Shown: positions 7,776 through 16,699, counted from the stretch's first letter. The stretch is 31,579 nt of DNA from JALUUH01 sp964636675 (GCA_964636675.1 CAZWUO010000018.1:1-31579), one strand, 5' to 3'. Notes: generated by a model not told the origin, from the letters alone. Translations and numbers: made by a program.

Positions 7776-10553
7776 TTATTCATTTGAGGCAAGGCTATAA
7801 CGATAATGTAGTGAGTTTATTTTTGCTTGGTCGTTTACCAGCTTAGTGTCAATAAATATCTCACCGCTTACGGAAAGCTCCTTTTTATTGGTTTTGTTTT
7901 TGAGTAATAAACTAAACGTTCCAACGCCTGTCATTGCATCGTTCTTTTTCTGCCAGCTTAAATTTTTAAACTGAATATTTCGCTCCGACGTTCCTGCAAA
8001 GAGTTGTTGATAACTTTTAGTGATTTCTGAACGATTAGAGCTGTCGTTAGTTGTTGCATTTTCTGTAAACAAAGCTGAGAATTGTTTTATATTGCCTTGG
8101 TCATAATAAGTAATAAAGTTGTCAATCAGGGAGTCCAAGTCTTTTTCAGAAATGATTTTTTCCCTGCGAGTTATGATAGTAGGTTTCTTGGGGCTATGAT
8201 CAACAATATTATTGTAGATAAAAGCTTGAAGTTTCGGTCTTTCATTTATGCTTTTTGCGTGAATAAACAGTTCGCCACTTGTTTTTGTAAGATGATCAGA
8301 TTTTTTATCGTATGATGATACAGTGAAATTACCTGTTGCTGTCGTTATATTGTTGATGAGATTCCATTGAAGATCGGTAATTTGCATGTCTCTATTCTTA
8401 GTTGATTGAAAGAGTTTCTTAAAGTCGGTAATGATTTCATTGCGATTTCTTCTTTCATTGGTAATCGCATTTTCTACGAACAGTGTTGAGAGGCTGTTAA
8501 TGTTTCCTTTTTTGTACGCATGGACGAGGTCTGCAATGAGTTGATCCAGTAACTTTCTTCTTTCAGCCAGGCTGGGTTTTTCATTTTGGAGTGCGGGTTT
8601 ACTTGTCTTTGCTGTTTGTGTTTGGGGCTTAGGAGGCGGTGTTTTCGTGAGTTTGTTGTCAGCAATTTGACTATTTTTAGTTTCAGTGGTCTTTTTTGCG
8701 ACTTCAGTAGTCGTGGGTTTCTGAGGTTTGGGGGCGGTTTTATCAACCTTATTTTTTTCTTCAACTTCAATATTGTTTGTTGCAGGATTAGCAGCTGTTC
8801 TCTGTACCGTGTTTTTTTCAGTGTCTTGAATGCTTGGTTTGATTTCTCCTACGGGTTTTGAATTGAGAGTGAGCATGTTTTCATCGGGTTCAGTGGTTTC
8901 ATTATTGTTAAAAACCATGAATATGATAAAACTAACAGCAAGTGATGCGGCGATAGCTGAGATCTTCACTATTGGGAAACGAGTTTTTCTTTCCTCGGGG
9001 TGTTGAGATGAAGAATTTTCATTAATAACAACAGGTTCTTTGTTTTTAGGGTTCCTTACTATTAAGCTGGATGTATGACCTGAGCTTCTTTTGTGTTCTG
9101 TGGTTTTTGTGATAGGCGATTTTTTAGTTGGAGCTTTCACCGTGGGTGTGTTGAACGACTTAGTTGGGGTTGAAACAGGAGCGGAATCATCCGGTTTTTG
9201 ATCTGGTTTGCGTTGGGTAGTAATAGCTGTATACGCGGAGCTCAGTATTTCTTCGGGGTTATCGGGAAGAAGCTTTGAATTGCAATTTTGATTGATTATG
9301 CTGAGTATTGTGTTGTAGTTGCGCTTTGCATCGACTAGCTCTGTTTTATCGTTTAGTCCGAGAGCTCTATATTCATTTGCATTTGGTGAGAATACCGTTT
9401 TTAAAATAAATTCTTGCGCAAGTTCGCAAAATTTATTTGGAGTGATGTTTTTTCCTAAAAAAGGTTTTATGCTATTAATGTTTCCGTTGTGGGGGCTGAT
9501 GTAGTTGATAAGTCGATTGAATCCGACAGGAAGCTGACCTATACCGTCTGATAAATGTTTGTATCTTTCTGGGTGGCTACGAAAATTAATAACTAGGTTT
9601 ATTATGCTGGTTAGTTCTTCCTTTGCAGATGTTTTTTGAGAATCTATAGCAGTGTTTTGAAATATTGTAGAAGCGTTGATAAAGAGTTGTAAATTATTTC
9701 CGAGTGAAATAAAAAGATCTGAACTATCATGGTCATGTGTTTTCTGTGCTGCGAGTTCTGAGTGTAGATAAATGCAAAACTGAATTAAAATATGATTGTC
9801 GATAGTTTTGTGTTGTTCAAACTCCGCGAAAGTCAACAGTCTATCCATAAATGAGTTGATTCTTCGAGGAATGCCCCCCGTTAATTTATAAATTAATGGA
9901 AATATTGAATCGCTAAGCAAGGGGTTATTTTTCCATCCTGATATATGTAAGCGATACTTTATATAGTCTTTAACTTCTGCTGAAGAGAATGGGGTTAAGC
10001 GACAGCTGACAAGCGAATTTTTGAGGATGGTGGTTTTTTCTATTTCATGATTGATGTCGGTTTCTGCATTGCTGATAAGAAAAAATTTAATACTATGGTC
10101 GTTAGTAATAGCATAGGTTAAAAGTTTAACTAAAAATGAAAAATCATCGTTCGATAATCTCTGTGAGTCGTCAATAATGAGAAGAATGTCATTGTTAAGG
10201 TTGGATATTGTTTCGGTTATCGAGTCTCTAGTGGCTACATTTTTGGTACGGCCTGCATTTCTCGAATTAAAATCTTGTATAAAAGTATTAGCAAAGCTCG
10301 GACTGTTTGTGCAATTAAAATAGTAAGTTTGGGTATGTATGCTTGGATTAATTGTGTGGTCGACGAGTTGTCGTATTAGCGTAGTTTTTCCTAAGCCTGC
10401 TGGTCCTTGAATAGAAATGATAGCTTTTTTTCCGTTGATGAAATCAGAAATGAATTCCTGAGCGTTTAGCTGTGTTGAACTTTCAAAAAATAAATCTCGC
10501 TCATAAAAAAGGCAAAATGGTGATCGATTCAAGTCATAGAAGAGTTCGTACAT
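7776..10553 (-). CDS. ExeA-like AAA+ ATPase with membrane segment and two NTF2-like domains
   Basis: A 925-residue protein. Residues 1-260 are an ExeA/GspA-type AAA+ ATPase: N-terminal FYDLNRSPF lead-in, Walker A GPAGLGKT (50-57), Walker B ILLIIDDS (123-130), and the sensor segment TGGIPRRINSF. The middle (270-440) is helical; residues 396-445 vaguely recall a J-domain without HPD. A Lys/Pro/Thr-rich linker follows, then one membrane segment (about 530-548), and a second Pro/Lys/Thr-rich linker (about 555-660). Two tandem SnoaL/NTF2-like domains (about 662-780 and 803-922) end the protein. The predicted topology is ATPase in the cytoplasm and NTF2 domains in the periplasm. ExeA-type ATPases energise passage of envelope assemblies through peptidoglycan (as in type II secretion), but the tail here is different. 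It is divergent from the GTPase-like/Roadblock genes. Confidence 0.85.
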   Translation of the reverse strand: MYELFYDLNRSPFCLFYERDLFFESSTQLNAQEFISDFINGKKAIISIQGPAGLGKTTLIRQLVDHTINPSIHTQTYYFNCTNSPSFANTFIQDFNSRNAGRTKNVATRDSITETISNLNNDILLIIDDSQRLSNDDFSFLVKLLTYAITNDHSIKFFLISNAETDINHEIEKTTILKNSLVSCRLTPFSSAEVKDYIKYRLHISGWKNNPLLSDSIFPLIYKLTGGIPRRINSFMDRLLTFAEFEQHKTIDNHILIQFCIYLHSELAAQKTHDHDSSDLFISLGNNLQLFINASTIFQNTAIDSQKTSAKEELTSIINLVINFRSHPERYKHLSDGIGQLPVGFNRLINYISPHNGNINSIKPFLGKNITPNKFCELAQEFILKTVFSPNANEYRALGLNDKTELVDAKRNYNTILSIINQNCNSKLLPDNPEEILSSAYTAITTQRKPDQKPDDSAPVSTPTKSFNTPTVKAPTKKSPITKTTEHKRSSGHTSSLIVRNPKNKEPVVINENSSSQHPEERKTRFPIVKISAIAASLAVSFIIFMVFNNNETTEPDENMLTLNSKPVGEIKPSIQDTEKNTVQRTAANPATNNIEVEEKNKVDKTAPKPQKPTTTEVAKKTTETKNSQIADNKLTKTPPPKPQTQTAKTSKPALQNEKPSLAERRKLLDQLIADLVHAYKKGNINSLSTLFVENAITNERRNRNEIITDFKKLFQSTKNRDMQITDLQWNLINNITTATGNFTVSSYDKKSDHLTKTSGELFIHAKSINERPKLQAFIYNNIVDHSPKKPTIITRREKIISEKDLDSLIDNFITYYDQGNIKQFSALFTENATTNDSSNRSEITKSYQQLFAGTSERNIQFKNLSWQKKNDAMTGVGTFSLLLKNKTNKKELSVSGEIFIDTKLVNDQAKINSLHYRYSLASNE

Positions 10554-10983
10554 AATGCTTGTTGTGCTCCCTGATTATCATGTGTTCAATACGGAGAAAT
10601 AATGAGATCACGGATTAGTGAAATTACTGGGCAGGTTTCTCGGGGATAATTTTAACGTTAAAGTTAAAGAAACCAGTTTCTCATGTGCAATAAAGTAAGT
10701 TATCGAGTTTATTCATAGAATAGACTCTCCGTATTCTATTTTTCCAATTAGTGCAAATCAAATATTATCGTTTATTTAATATTAAAGACAAGTTTAAAGT
10801 AATTTTAAGCAGATCGCACTAATGACTTTAGGTTTGCCTGAATGTTGAGTCCTTTATAGGGTTTTTTGCCATGCGATAAATTAATATTTTTAAAATTAAG
10901 TATACCTCTTCAATAGTATTAATAATATAATTCAACTGTTCTCATTGAGTAATGTTGACATAAGGAATTATCGGGAGATGGTC
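10554..10983. promoter_or_regulatory. Divergent regulatory region between the ATPase gene and the GTPase-like gene
   Basis: No gene is seen in these 430 bases. A perfect 12-bp palindrome TTTAACGTTAAA lies at 10651-10662. It is nested between AGGTTTCT (10633-10640) and AGAAACC (10668-10674), an inverted pair, so a regulator site or hairpin is plausible. A TATAAT hexamer at 10926-10931 sits about 50 bases before the rightward start but lacks a good -35. The region is very AT-rich. Confidence 0.4.
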
Positions 10984-12075
10984 ATGGAAGTTACAGAAAA
11001 CGACTTAAAACAGTCTATTGAGAAGAGATTTCGCGAATTAGTCATGCAATTTCGAGGGGTGCTTAGATGGGGGGAAGATAGAGCTTTTCGTCAACCTATA
11101 AGTTCGATGAATCAGTTGTTTGTTGATATTAGAGACTCTATTGACAAGAATAGACACGCTGATGCAGTAGAAAAGCTTAAGCTGCTAAAAAAAAATATGC
11201 AATTTATTACTTCGGGCTTTGCAGATGCTAAACAGGAATCTTTAATTGAAACGAGTAAGCTAGTTGATTTATTGAATCAAGTATTGCTTGCTGATCTGAT
11301 GCTTAATGGCACCACAGATGACGGCGCATCTGTTTCTTGTGATAAATTGTTACAGAGCTTGGAAAAGGCTCGTTTTGCGATATCAAATGAAGACTTTCAA
11401 CTCAGCAAATCCATTGTTAGAAGCATCATCAAGTCCTATCTATTGGGTCGCCAAAAAACACTCAGTATTTTACCTGCAAATTATTTGAATGATTCTATGG
11501 TGTCACAAGCGACCGCTAAAGTCAGTCTTTTGGCGCAAAGAGGCGGTCAGTGCAAGAAGTTGAATTATCGAGAGTTAGAGTCCTTGTTAGATCGAGGCGA
11601 AGCGTCAGGCATTGATTCGATTAGAATTCTCGTGCTTGGTGATCAGGCGATGCTGGTTAAGCTATTCTCGTCCTTATCACAGCATGCTATCGATAGTGAT
11701 GTGTTGGATGAGAGTGACAGTGCTTTGGTGATTCGTGTTGCTGTTTCTCGAAATTTTAATATCTATATCGCTGGAACTTCGATAGATGTAGATATTGCTT
11801 TACGTCGTTCGTTGATGAAACGGTTTTCAGGTATTATTAATTTTTTCAATAAAAACACTAAGGATTTTGATGGGTTGCTTAGCTTAGTATTGATTACTTA
11901 TGAGCAAAAAACGGGTGTTAATATATTTGCTGAAAGTGATGCTCTGATTGAGGTGCTAGGTTTAAAGCTAACGGATATCTATCCACAGGCTCCAGGTGAA
12001 CAACTTATTATGCCTCAGTCGGAGAATATCTGTCGTTGGTTAGAGACGGATATACATCGTTTACCGGTTATATAA
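10984..12075 (+). CDS. Putative pseudo-GTPase partner of a Roadblock protein (degenerate small GTPase-like domain)
   Basis: A 363-residue cytoplasmic protein without signal or membrane segment. Residues 1-200 are mainly helical and unrecognised. Residues 212-357 follow the order of a small Ras-like GTPase (MglA/Roadblock-associated type): beta1 IRILVLGDQAMLVKLF, then a beta-hairpin, IYIAGTSID where GTPGQ is usual, FSGIINFF, LSLVLITYEQ where the NKxD strand is expected, and a terminal ENICRWLE helix. The P-loop lacks the GK[ST] residues, and the G3 and G4 motifs are also altered, so nucleotide binding is doubtful. This assignment is by pattern and neighbourhood, not strong identity. The ATG at 10984 is preferred because GGGAG lies six to seven bases before it; ATG 10978 and TTG 10945 are in frame upstream. 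The Roadblock gene follows 88 bases later. Confidence 0.6.
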   Translation: MEVTENDLKQSIEKRFRELVMQFRGVLRWGEDRAFRQPISSMNQLFVDIRDSIDKNRHADAVEKLKLLKKNMQFITSGFADAKQESLIETSKLVDLLNQVLLADLMLNGTTDDGASVSCDKLLQSLEKARFAISNEDFQLSKSIVRSIIKSYLLGRQKTLSILPANYLNDSMVSQATAKVSLLAQRGGQCKKLNYRELESLLDRGEASGIDSIRILVLGDQAMLVKLFSSLSQHAIDSDVLDESDSALVIRVAVSRNFNIYIAGTSIDVDIALRRSLMKRFSGIINFFNKNTKDFDGLLSLVLITYEQKTGVNIFAESDALIEVLGLKLTDIYPQAPGEQLIMPQSENICRWLETDIHRLPVI

Positions 12076-12163
12076 TTATCTATCTTGCTTAATTAAACGG
12101 GTAGCGTTATTGTTCGCAACAAAACATCTATAAACATAAAAAGGATATAACAGGAGAAAAAAA

Positions 12164-12520
12164 ATGGAAAATGCAATTAACTCAGTACTGGGAGATTTTT
12201 TGAGAGTAAAAGGGGTGGCGGCGGCGGCGGTCATTGGACGCGATGGTTTTGTGATTCAATCAACTAAGAGTGACGATGTTGATATGGATGCATTAGGGGC
12301 AATGGTTGCAGCGGTTGTTGGTACATCAGAAAGTCTTGCGAAAGAATTTAGCTTGGGAGAAATGGATCAGCACTTAACTGAGTTTGGTAAAGGTAAGGTG
12401 ATTATGGCGAAGGCAGTCGACGACATATTGGCCGTGTTCACGGATACTTCAGCTGTTATAGGCGGTGTCAGGTATGCGATCCGCAAAAATATGCCTCATG
12501 TTGTTAAGGCGTTACAATAA
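12164..12520 (+). CDS. Roadblock/LC7 domain protein
   Basis: A 118-residue single-domain Roadblock/LC7 protein, with the typical start (a helix, then VKGVAAAAVIGRDGFVIQS), the central Met/Ala-rich helix DMDALGAMVAAVVGTSESLAKEF, the GKVIMAKAVDDILAVFTD strands and the terminal helix. Roadblock proteins dimerise and regulate small GTPases; bacterial examples include MglB, the GAP of polarity GTPase MglA. A strong AGGAG lies seven bases before the ATG. The run of GCG codons (residues 20-23) is a short trinucleotide repeat. Its neighbour upstream is a GTPase-like protein that has lost its nucleotide motifs, so this Roadblock protein may act as a scaffold rather than a GAP. Confidence 0.92.
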   Translation: MENAINSVLGDFLRVKGVAAAAVIGRDGFVIQSTKSDDVDMDALGAMVAAVVGTSESLAKEFSLGEMDQHLTEFGKGKVIMAKAVDDILAVFTDTSAVIGGVRYAIRKNMPHVVKALQ

Positions 12521-12587
12521 AAGTCAAGTATATTCGGAGACTCCTAGAAGGGATGCTGTTAAGGGTCTATTCATTGAGATTTAGTGA

Positions 12588-13928
12588 ATGAAAATTCGGT
12601 TTCTTATATTTGTGTTAGCGCTATGCTGCGCGTTTTCAGCGAATGCTGAAAATTTTCTGGTTACTGCTGCACTAGGGCTTTCTATGTTGGGGGATACAGC
12701 TCCTCCCAATGAGAAAGATGAGCAAGCAGAAATAAGAGAATTAGAGGAAGAAGCGTTGATTGGCGAAGACGCCGATCAACGTGTTTCTTCTGCGGTATCC
12801 GGTTCTGCTGTGGCAGAGTCGGAATTGGCTGATCAAGCGGAATTAGTCCGTGGCGGCAAAAAGGAGGAGAGTAAAAAGGAAGAAAATATTGACATTGATA
12901 TCCCTCCTGTTTTATCTACGCCTGAAATGGAAGAATTTGAGTCGCAAGCTGCTGTTCAATCCGCGGATCCAATTTTAGCAGCTAACGTCGTTAGTTTTGG
13001 TTCTTCTGTAAATCGAGTTCGCTTAAATAGGCGTCTGAGCCATTTTCCTGAAAATCAAAAAGTTCCGTTTATTGGTAATAAAATCAAATTAGCATTGACC
13101 GATAATCAGGAGATCATGCCAGAATTTACTTATAGTTTTTCTTGGGGCAATTTCTTTTCTGCTTTGAGTTACGAATCTGAAGCATTGGCGACTATTGGTA
13201 CTGTGGATGGGTTTGATAATAGTCAGTCTGGTAAAAATCGTGAGCTTAATACGTTGAAAGTATATCCTATCAATTATTCTTATCGATCGCGTGGGTTAGG
13301 AATTGCACTTGGTGTGTTTTATGTTCGTCGCAGTATTGACCGAACAGAATTTGGTTTATTGTCCTCAGGTGAGTCCTCAGGTGAGCAAGTTAATTTTAAT
13401 AATGAATTGCTGATGGATTACCAGCAGTTAGGGTTTCAGACTTCCTTTCTTTTTCAACGAAATCGTTTCAGTGTGCGATCCATGTTTGGTGTGTTACCTT
13501 ATAATCGATTAACGGTTTCTGAAAACTCACTATTTAGAAGTGTAACAGATGATGCGAATGACATAAGTGCTAAGGAGAAGCTTGGTAACGCTTATACGGC
13601 TCAAATTGATATGCTGTATAGAACGTCTTGGTATGTTGATTTATTGACTATGTTGTCATACGATTATTGGCCGTCGCGCTATACAAAGTCTGTCTCGTTG
13701 TATGACAAAAAAAATTCCAGAGCAAGTTTTGCCAGTGCTGAGCATGATGTCGATATGGGGAGTGCAGCGCTTGCATTCGCAGTTCTGATGCCGGAAATCA
13801 GTGCATTCCAGCTTGCTCCGTTTGTTGAGATGGAATTTCGTCAATTTAGTGAAGCTGATAACATCACTAACAAGACTCTCTTTGTTAGAACCTATGCCGT
13901 CTCAATAGGATTCAGCAGTAAGTTTTAA
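12588..13928 (+). CDS. Predicted outer-membrane beta-barrel protein with acidic N-terminal linker
   Basis: A 446-residue exported protein of unknown function. Signal peptide MKIRFLIFVLALCCAFSANA/EN. Residues about 35-125 form a Glu/Lys/Ala-rich, probably disordered or coiled linker. Residues about 150-446 alternate aromatic/hydrophobic and polar residues in many 8-12-residue strands (for example FTYSFSWGNFFSALSYES, FSVRSMFGVLPYNRL). They end ...YAVSIGFSSKF, the terminal Phe typical of BAM-inserted barrels. A perfect 12-base tandem duplication at 13361-13384 encodes SSGE twice in a likely loop. It follows the Roadblock gene by 67 bases in the same direction. Its last 27 bases overlap the 3' end of the convergent minus-strand gene. 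Confidence 0.72.
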   Translation: MKIRFLIFVLALCCAFSANAENFLVTAALGLSMLGDTAPPNEKDEQAEIRELEEEALIGEDADQRVSSAVSGSAVAESELADQAELVRGGKKEESKKEENIDIDIPPVLSTPEMEEFESQAAVQSADPILAANVVSFGSSVNRVRLNRRLSHFPENQKVPFIGNKIKLALTDNQEIMPEFTYSFSWGNFFSALSYESEALATIGTVDGFDNSQSGKNRELNTLKVYPINYSYRSRGLGIALGVFYVRRSIDRTEFGLLSSGESSGEQVNFNNELLMDYQQLGFQTSFLFQRNRFSVRSMFGVLPYNRLTVSENSLFRSVTDDANDISAKEKLGNAYTAQIDMLYRTSWYVDLLTMLSYDYWPSRYTKSVSLYDKKNSRASFASAEHDVDMGSAALAFAVLMPEISAFQLAPFVEMEFRQFSEADNITNKTLFVRTYAVSIGFSSKF

Positions 13929-16448
13929 TTGTTTTTTTCTCATGTTTATCGTCTTTACTATACCTAATAACCCTGCAAGGAATATTATCAGACTTAATGT
14001 TGGGTGTTTTATCATCAATGTAACCGGAGTCAGTATGGCTCTTATTCCTGCCTTTAAATAGTCTTTCTTTGCAATAAATTGTGCAATAGGCGGTGAGTGT
14101 TCATAGTATAAACGAACGAGTGCCTTTCCTATAGCGTTCGTTAGCAAGACATTGTCACGAAAGTGCCTAAGAGTTTTGACTTGTGGCGCAAAGTAGCTAC
14201 CATAAGCAGCGGTAGCGATGAAGCAATTCTCTCGTTTTACAAATGTATCTAATGTTGTGCGATTATTGTCAGTGTTGGAGTCTGTTTCTGATGCAGTAAT
14301 TGTAGCAACCATTCGTATAGTTCTATCTGCTAATAAGGCGCGCGGCTCGGTAAGGACAGAGATAACTGCGGAATCTCCAGGATTAATGCGGCTCACTTTG
14401 CAAGATATGTCGACAGGGGTTGATGTACACGTGATGCCTGCTGTGGGATTTATTTCAAGGAAAGAAATGCCTCCAGGTCTACGTGTTCCGCGTTCATTGA
14501 TGACGATTTCACTTTGCACATGGATAGTCAAACAGGTGGCATATAAGCCAGAGTTTTCAACATCACCAGTACTATTATTTATGACCGTTACTGTATAAGT
14601 ATTTTGATCGCCAGCCGTCAATTCAGAGACACTTGCGGAGAGTGAAACCCCTAGATCTACGTCAACTGGGGCTGGTGCCAATAAAAAATTGTTTTGCACC
14701 GAATTTTCTGTTCCGCTTGCAATGATTTTATTGGGAAGTTTTGCTTGGGCAATTTTTTCTGCATTGCTTAAGAGTAGAGTGCTTGCTGTTTGTGGGTTTG
14801 CCAATAAGTCGTTAAGGTTTTGAATGCCGCAGTTACCAGTAGAATACATAGCGATAAAGTTGTCGCTAGCTGTTCCTGAGCTACCAATGATTTCAGCGCC
14901 ATTTTTATGCATAATGCGACCATATCCATTGGCATCCAGCGAGCCTAATATGCGATCATTAACCGACGCGGCGGTGTTTTCGCTTCCCGTATGGACTGTC
15001 CAGATAACAGGTAATGGGTTGTTGTTGGTATCTGCATACCAGCCAGTTATGTCGTTGTTTGCGATGCTAGTAATTTGATGTTCAACGTTAATTGAGGATG
15101 ATATGTCAACTGCTTTTAGTTGCTTGTTTTCTGTTGTAGCATCTTCAATATTACATTCAAAAGTAATTGTCGAACTTTTAATATTAATGTCGAATTTAGA
15201 GTTGTCGCAGTCAGTGTTGCTAATAAGATTCTGATAATTGGTTTCATCGTAACAATTAGGGTGTGTTAAGCTATCATTAAGTTTCTTTTCTTTTCCATCG
15301 CATCTTTCTACTATTCTTATTTTGTCTATAATTTTTTTTAGTTCCAATGGAGGAGCGTACTCAGTAGGCAATACAGATGGCCATACGTAATAATGATATT
15401 TGCCTTCGTCGTTTGCGCAGTCGCCTACATCACAAATTGTCCCGACAATTATATTTGCATTTTTTGCTATATGCAGAGAGTTGGCTACTGAGCTTAACGG
15501 GCTGCATCCAATATCGATGGTTGATGCGTCGTTTGATATGTCGAATTTTTCGTTGTCGCAACTCGAATTGCCCAATAGGCTTTGGTAATTGGAATCATCA
15601 AAACATACTGGATTAATAAAGCTGTCGTTTGGTTTGGTGTAGGTTTCACAACGCTCTACTTTAGAAATGATAGGAGATGTTGCAAGGTCTATCGCAATGT
15701 AAGCAGTTTCGAGGACAAAGACGTTTTCAGTTTCTTCATCCTCATCCTCTTGTGTTATTTCTTGTTTTAACCAGACAACTGCGCGTTCTGTGTTATCTTG
15801 GCGAAAAGAGCTTCCAATAATGTATTGGTTATTATTAACGCCTACGGCAATACTGCCAATATCACATTCGAGGGTTATTATTGCGCTGCTGTCGTTAATA
15901 TCAAATGAAGCGTTATCACAAGAAGACGCATATTCAATGAGTGACTGGTAATTTGATTCATCGTAGCAGGAAGGGTATTCCGGGGTTTTTGTTGGCTTAG
16001 CATCACCTGCGCAACGGCTAGTTGTTCTGTTGAATAGCGGAAGCTTATTTAATTTGTAGCCATTAACTTCTTGGGTCCAATAAATAGCTTGCTTTTGGTT
16101 GGTATCAGCATCTTCATACCAGCCCACAATAATTTCGCCCTCAGTATCCTGGTTAGCATCATTTATGTCAGTAGCGGTGATAGACAGTGGTGTAGGGCTT
16201 GGCAAAGGAAGGATTATCATATTGTCTTCGGAGTAGCTGTTCGCATCGTCTTCATCCGGGGGCCAGATAATCGTCTCTCCTCCTGCTGATTTGCCGATAA
16301 TTTTTCCTTGCGTATTTATCGTGTTTGCTTCGAGCAAATTTAGCGTTTTCACCGAGTAGCGTGCTGCTTGAAGACTGGAGGCGCTGGTTAGCCAGAAAGT
16401 GAGTATCAAAAAATAAAGGACTGGTTTCATTGAGTTTGGTTTATTCAT
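13902..16448 (-). CDS. Secreted CFI-box-CTERM protein with HAF-like repeats and three Cys4 inserts
   Basis: An 848-residue exported protein. The ATG at 16448 gives signal peptide MNKPNSMKPVLYFLILTFWL.. (cleavage near LQA/AR); an in-frame TTG at 16484 is a worse start. Residues 30-590 contain propeller-like repeats of the HAF/DUF3466 style (for example AVGVNNNQYIIGSSF, SIANNDITGWY). Three copies of a four-cysteine module are embedded in them (145-196, 266-316, 382-433). Residues about 595-740 look like a DUF11/CARDB-type Ig-like domain (LTAGDQNTYTVTVINNS). The C-terminus is a CFI-box-CTERM tail: CFIATAAYGS at 742, RHFRDNVLLTNAIGKALV, YYEHSPPIAQFIA, then a membrane segment (about 815-832) and basic residues. 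Such tails mark surface proteins handled by a sorting or processing system. No processing protease is visible nearby. Confidence 0.82.
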   Translation of the reverse strand: MNKPNSMKPVLYFLILTFWLTSASSLQAARYSVKTLNLLEANTINTQGKIIGKSAGGETIIWPPDEDDANSYSEDNMIILPLPSPTPLSITATDINDANQDTEGEIIVGWYEDADTNQKQAIYWTQEVNGYKLNKLPLFNRTTSRCAGDAKPTKTPEYPSCYDESNYQSLIEYASSCDNASFDINDSSAIITLECDIGSIAVGVNNNQYIIGSSFRQDNTERAVVWLKQEITQEDEDEETENVFVLETAYIAIDLATSPIISKVERCETYTKPNDSFINPVCFDDSNYQSLLGNSSCDNEKFDISNDASTIDIGCSPLSSVANSLHIAKNANIIVGTICDVGDCANDEGKYHYYVWPSVLPTEYAPPLELKKIIDKIRIVERCDGKEKKLNDSLTHPNCYDETNYQNLISNTDCDNSKFDINIKSSTITFECNIEDATTENKQLKAVDISSSINVEHQITSIANNDITGWYADTNNNPLPVIWTVHTGSENTAASVNDRILGSLDANGYGRIMHKNGAEIIGSSGTASDNFIAMYSTGNCGIQNLNDLLANPQTASTLLLSNAEKIAQAKLPNKIIASGTENSVQNNFLLAPAPVDVDLGVSLSASVSELTAGDQNTYTVTVINNSTGDVENSGLYATCLTIHVQSEIVINERGTRRPGGISFLEINPTAGITCTSTPVDISCKVSRINPGDSAVISVLTEPRALLADRTIRMVATITASETDSNTDNNRTTLDTFVKRENCFIATAAYGSYFAPQVKTLRHFRDNVLLTNAIGKALVRLYYEHSPPIAQFIAKKDYLKAGIRAILTPVTLMIKHPTLSLIIFLAGLLGIVKTINMRKKQLKLTAESY
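15150..16016 (-). repeat. Three copies of a 52-residue Cys4 module within the CFI-box protein
   Basis: Copies occupy 15861-16016, 15501-15653 and 15150-15305 and recur every 115-120 residues. Shared pattern: RC, 14-15 residues, C[YF]D[ED][ST]NYQ[SN]L, 14-15 residues from the second to the third Cys, CDN..[FK]FDI, then exactly 17 residues between the third and fourth Cys in every copy. The even number and fixed spacing suggest two disulfides or a metal site in an exported protein. I know no named domain that matches. Each copy precedes a strand of the S.A.GVN...IVG type, so it appears to be inserted at the same place in successive propeller units. Confidence 0.8.
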
Positions 16449-16699
16449 ATTGTTTCCGAAAATCTTTTTGCAAAGCTTGGTCAATTAAGTCGGGTTGGAC
16501 GCTGTGCTCAGTATATAGGACTAGTGCAATGCTGTGATAAGTTCCTGGTATTTTACAAAATATTTGATGGTATCCGTTACTTTTGCCTAAATAAACAAAA
16601 GTATTGAGAAACTGTGTGGTGATTCACGAAGTTAGTATTCGGTGTGAATGAAGCGCGGTCTTTGAACGACTTGTTTTCTTAGTTTGTGTTTGTGAGCGC

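Noticed and set aside
8474..8861. ORFs of about 95 codons on both strands within the ATPase linker region
   Set aside because: They come from the low-complexity Pro/Lys/Thr coding sequence read in other frames.
14218..16289. Several plus-strand ORFs of 60-126 codons opposite the CFI-box gene
   Set aside because: They lie antisense to a gene with clear signal peptide, repeats and sorting tail, and show no domain or start signal.
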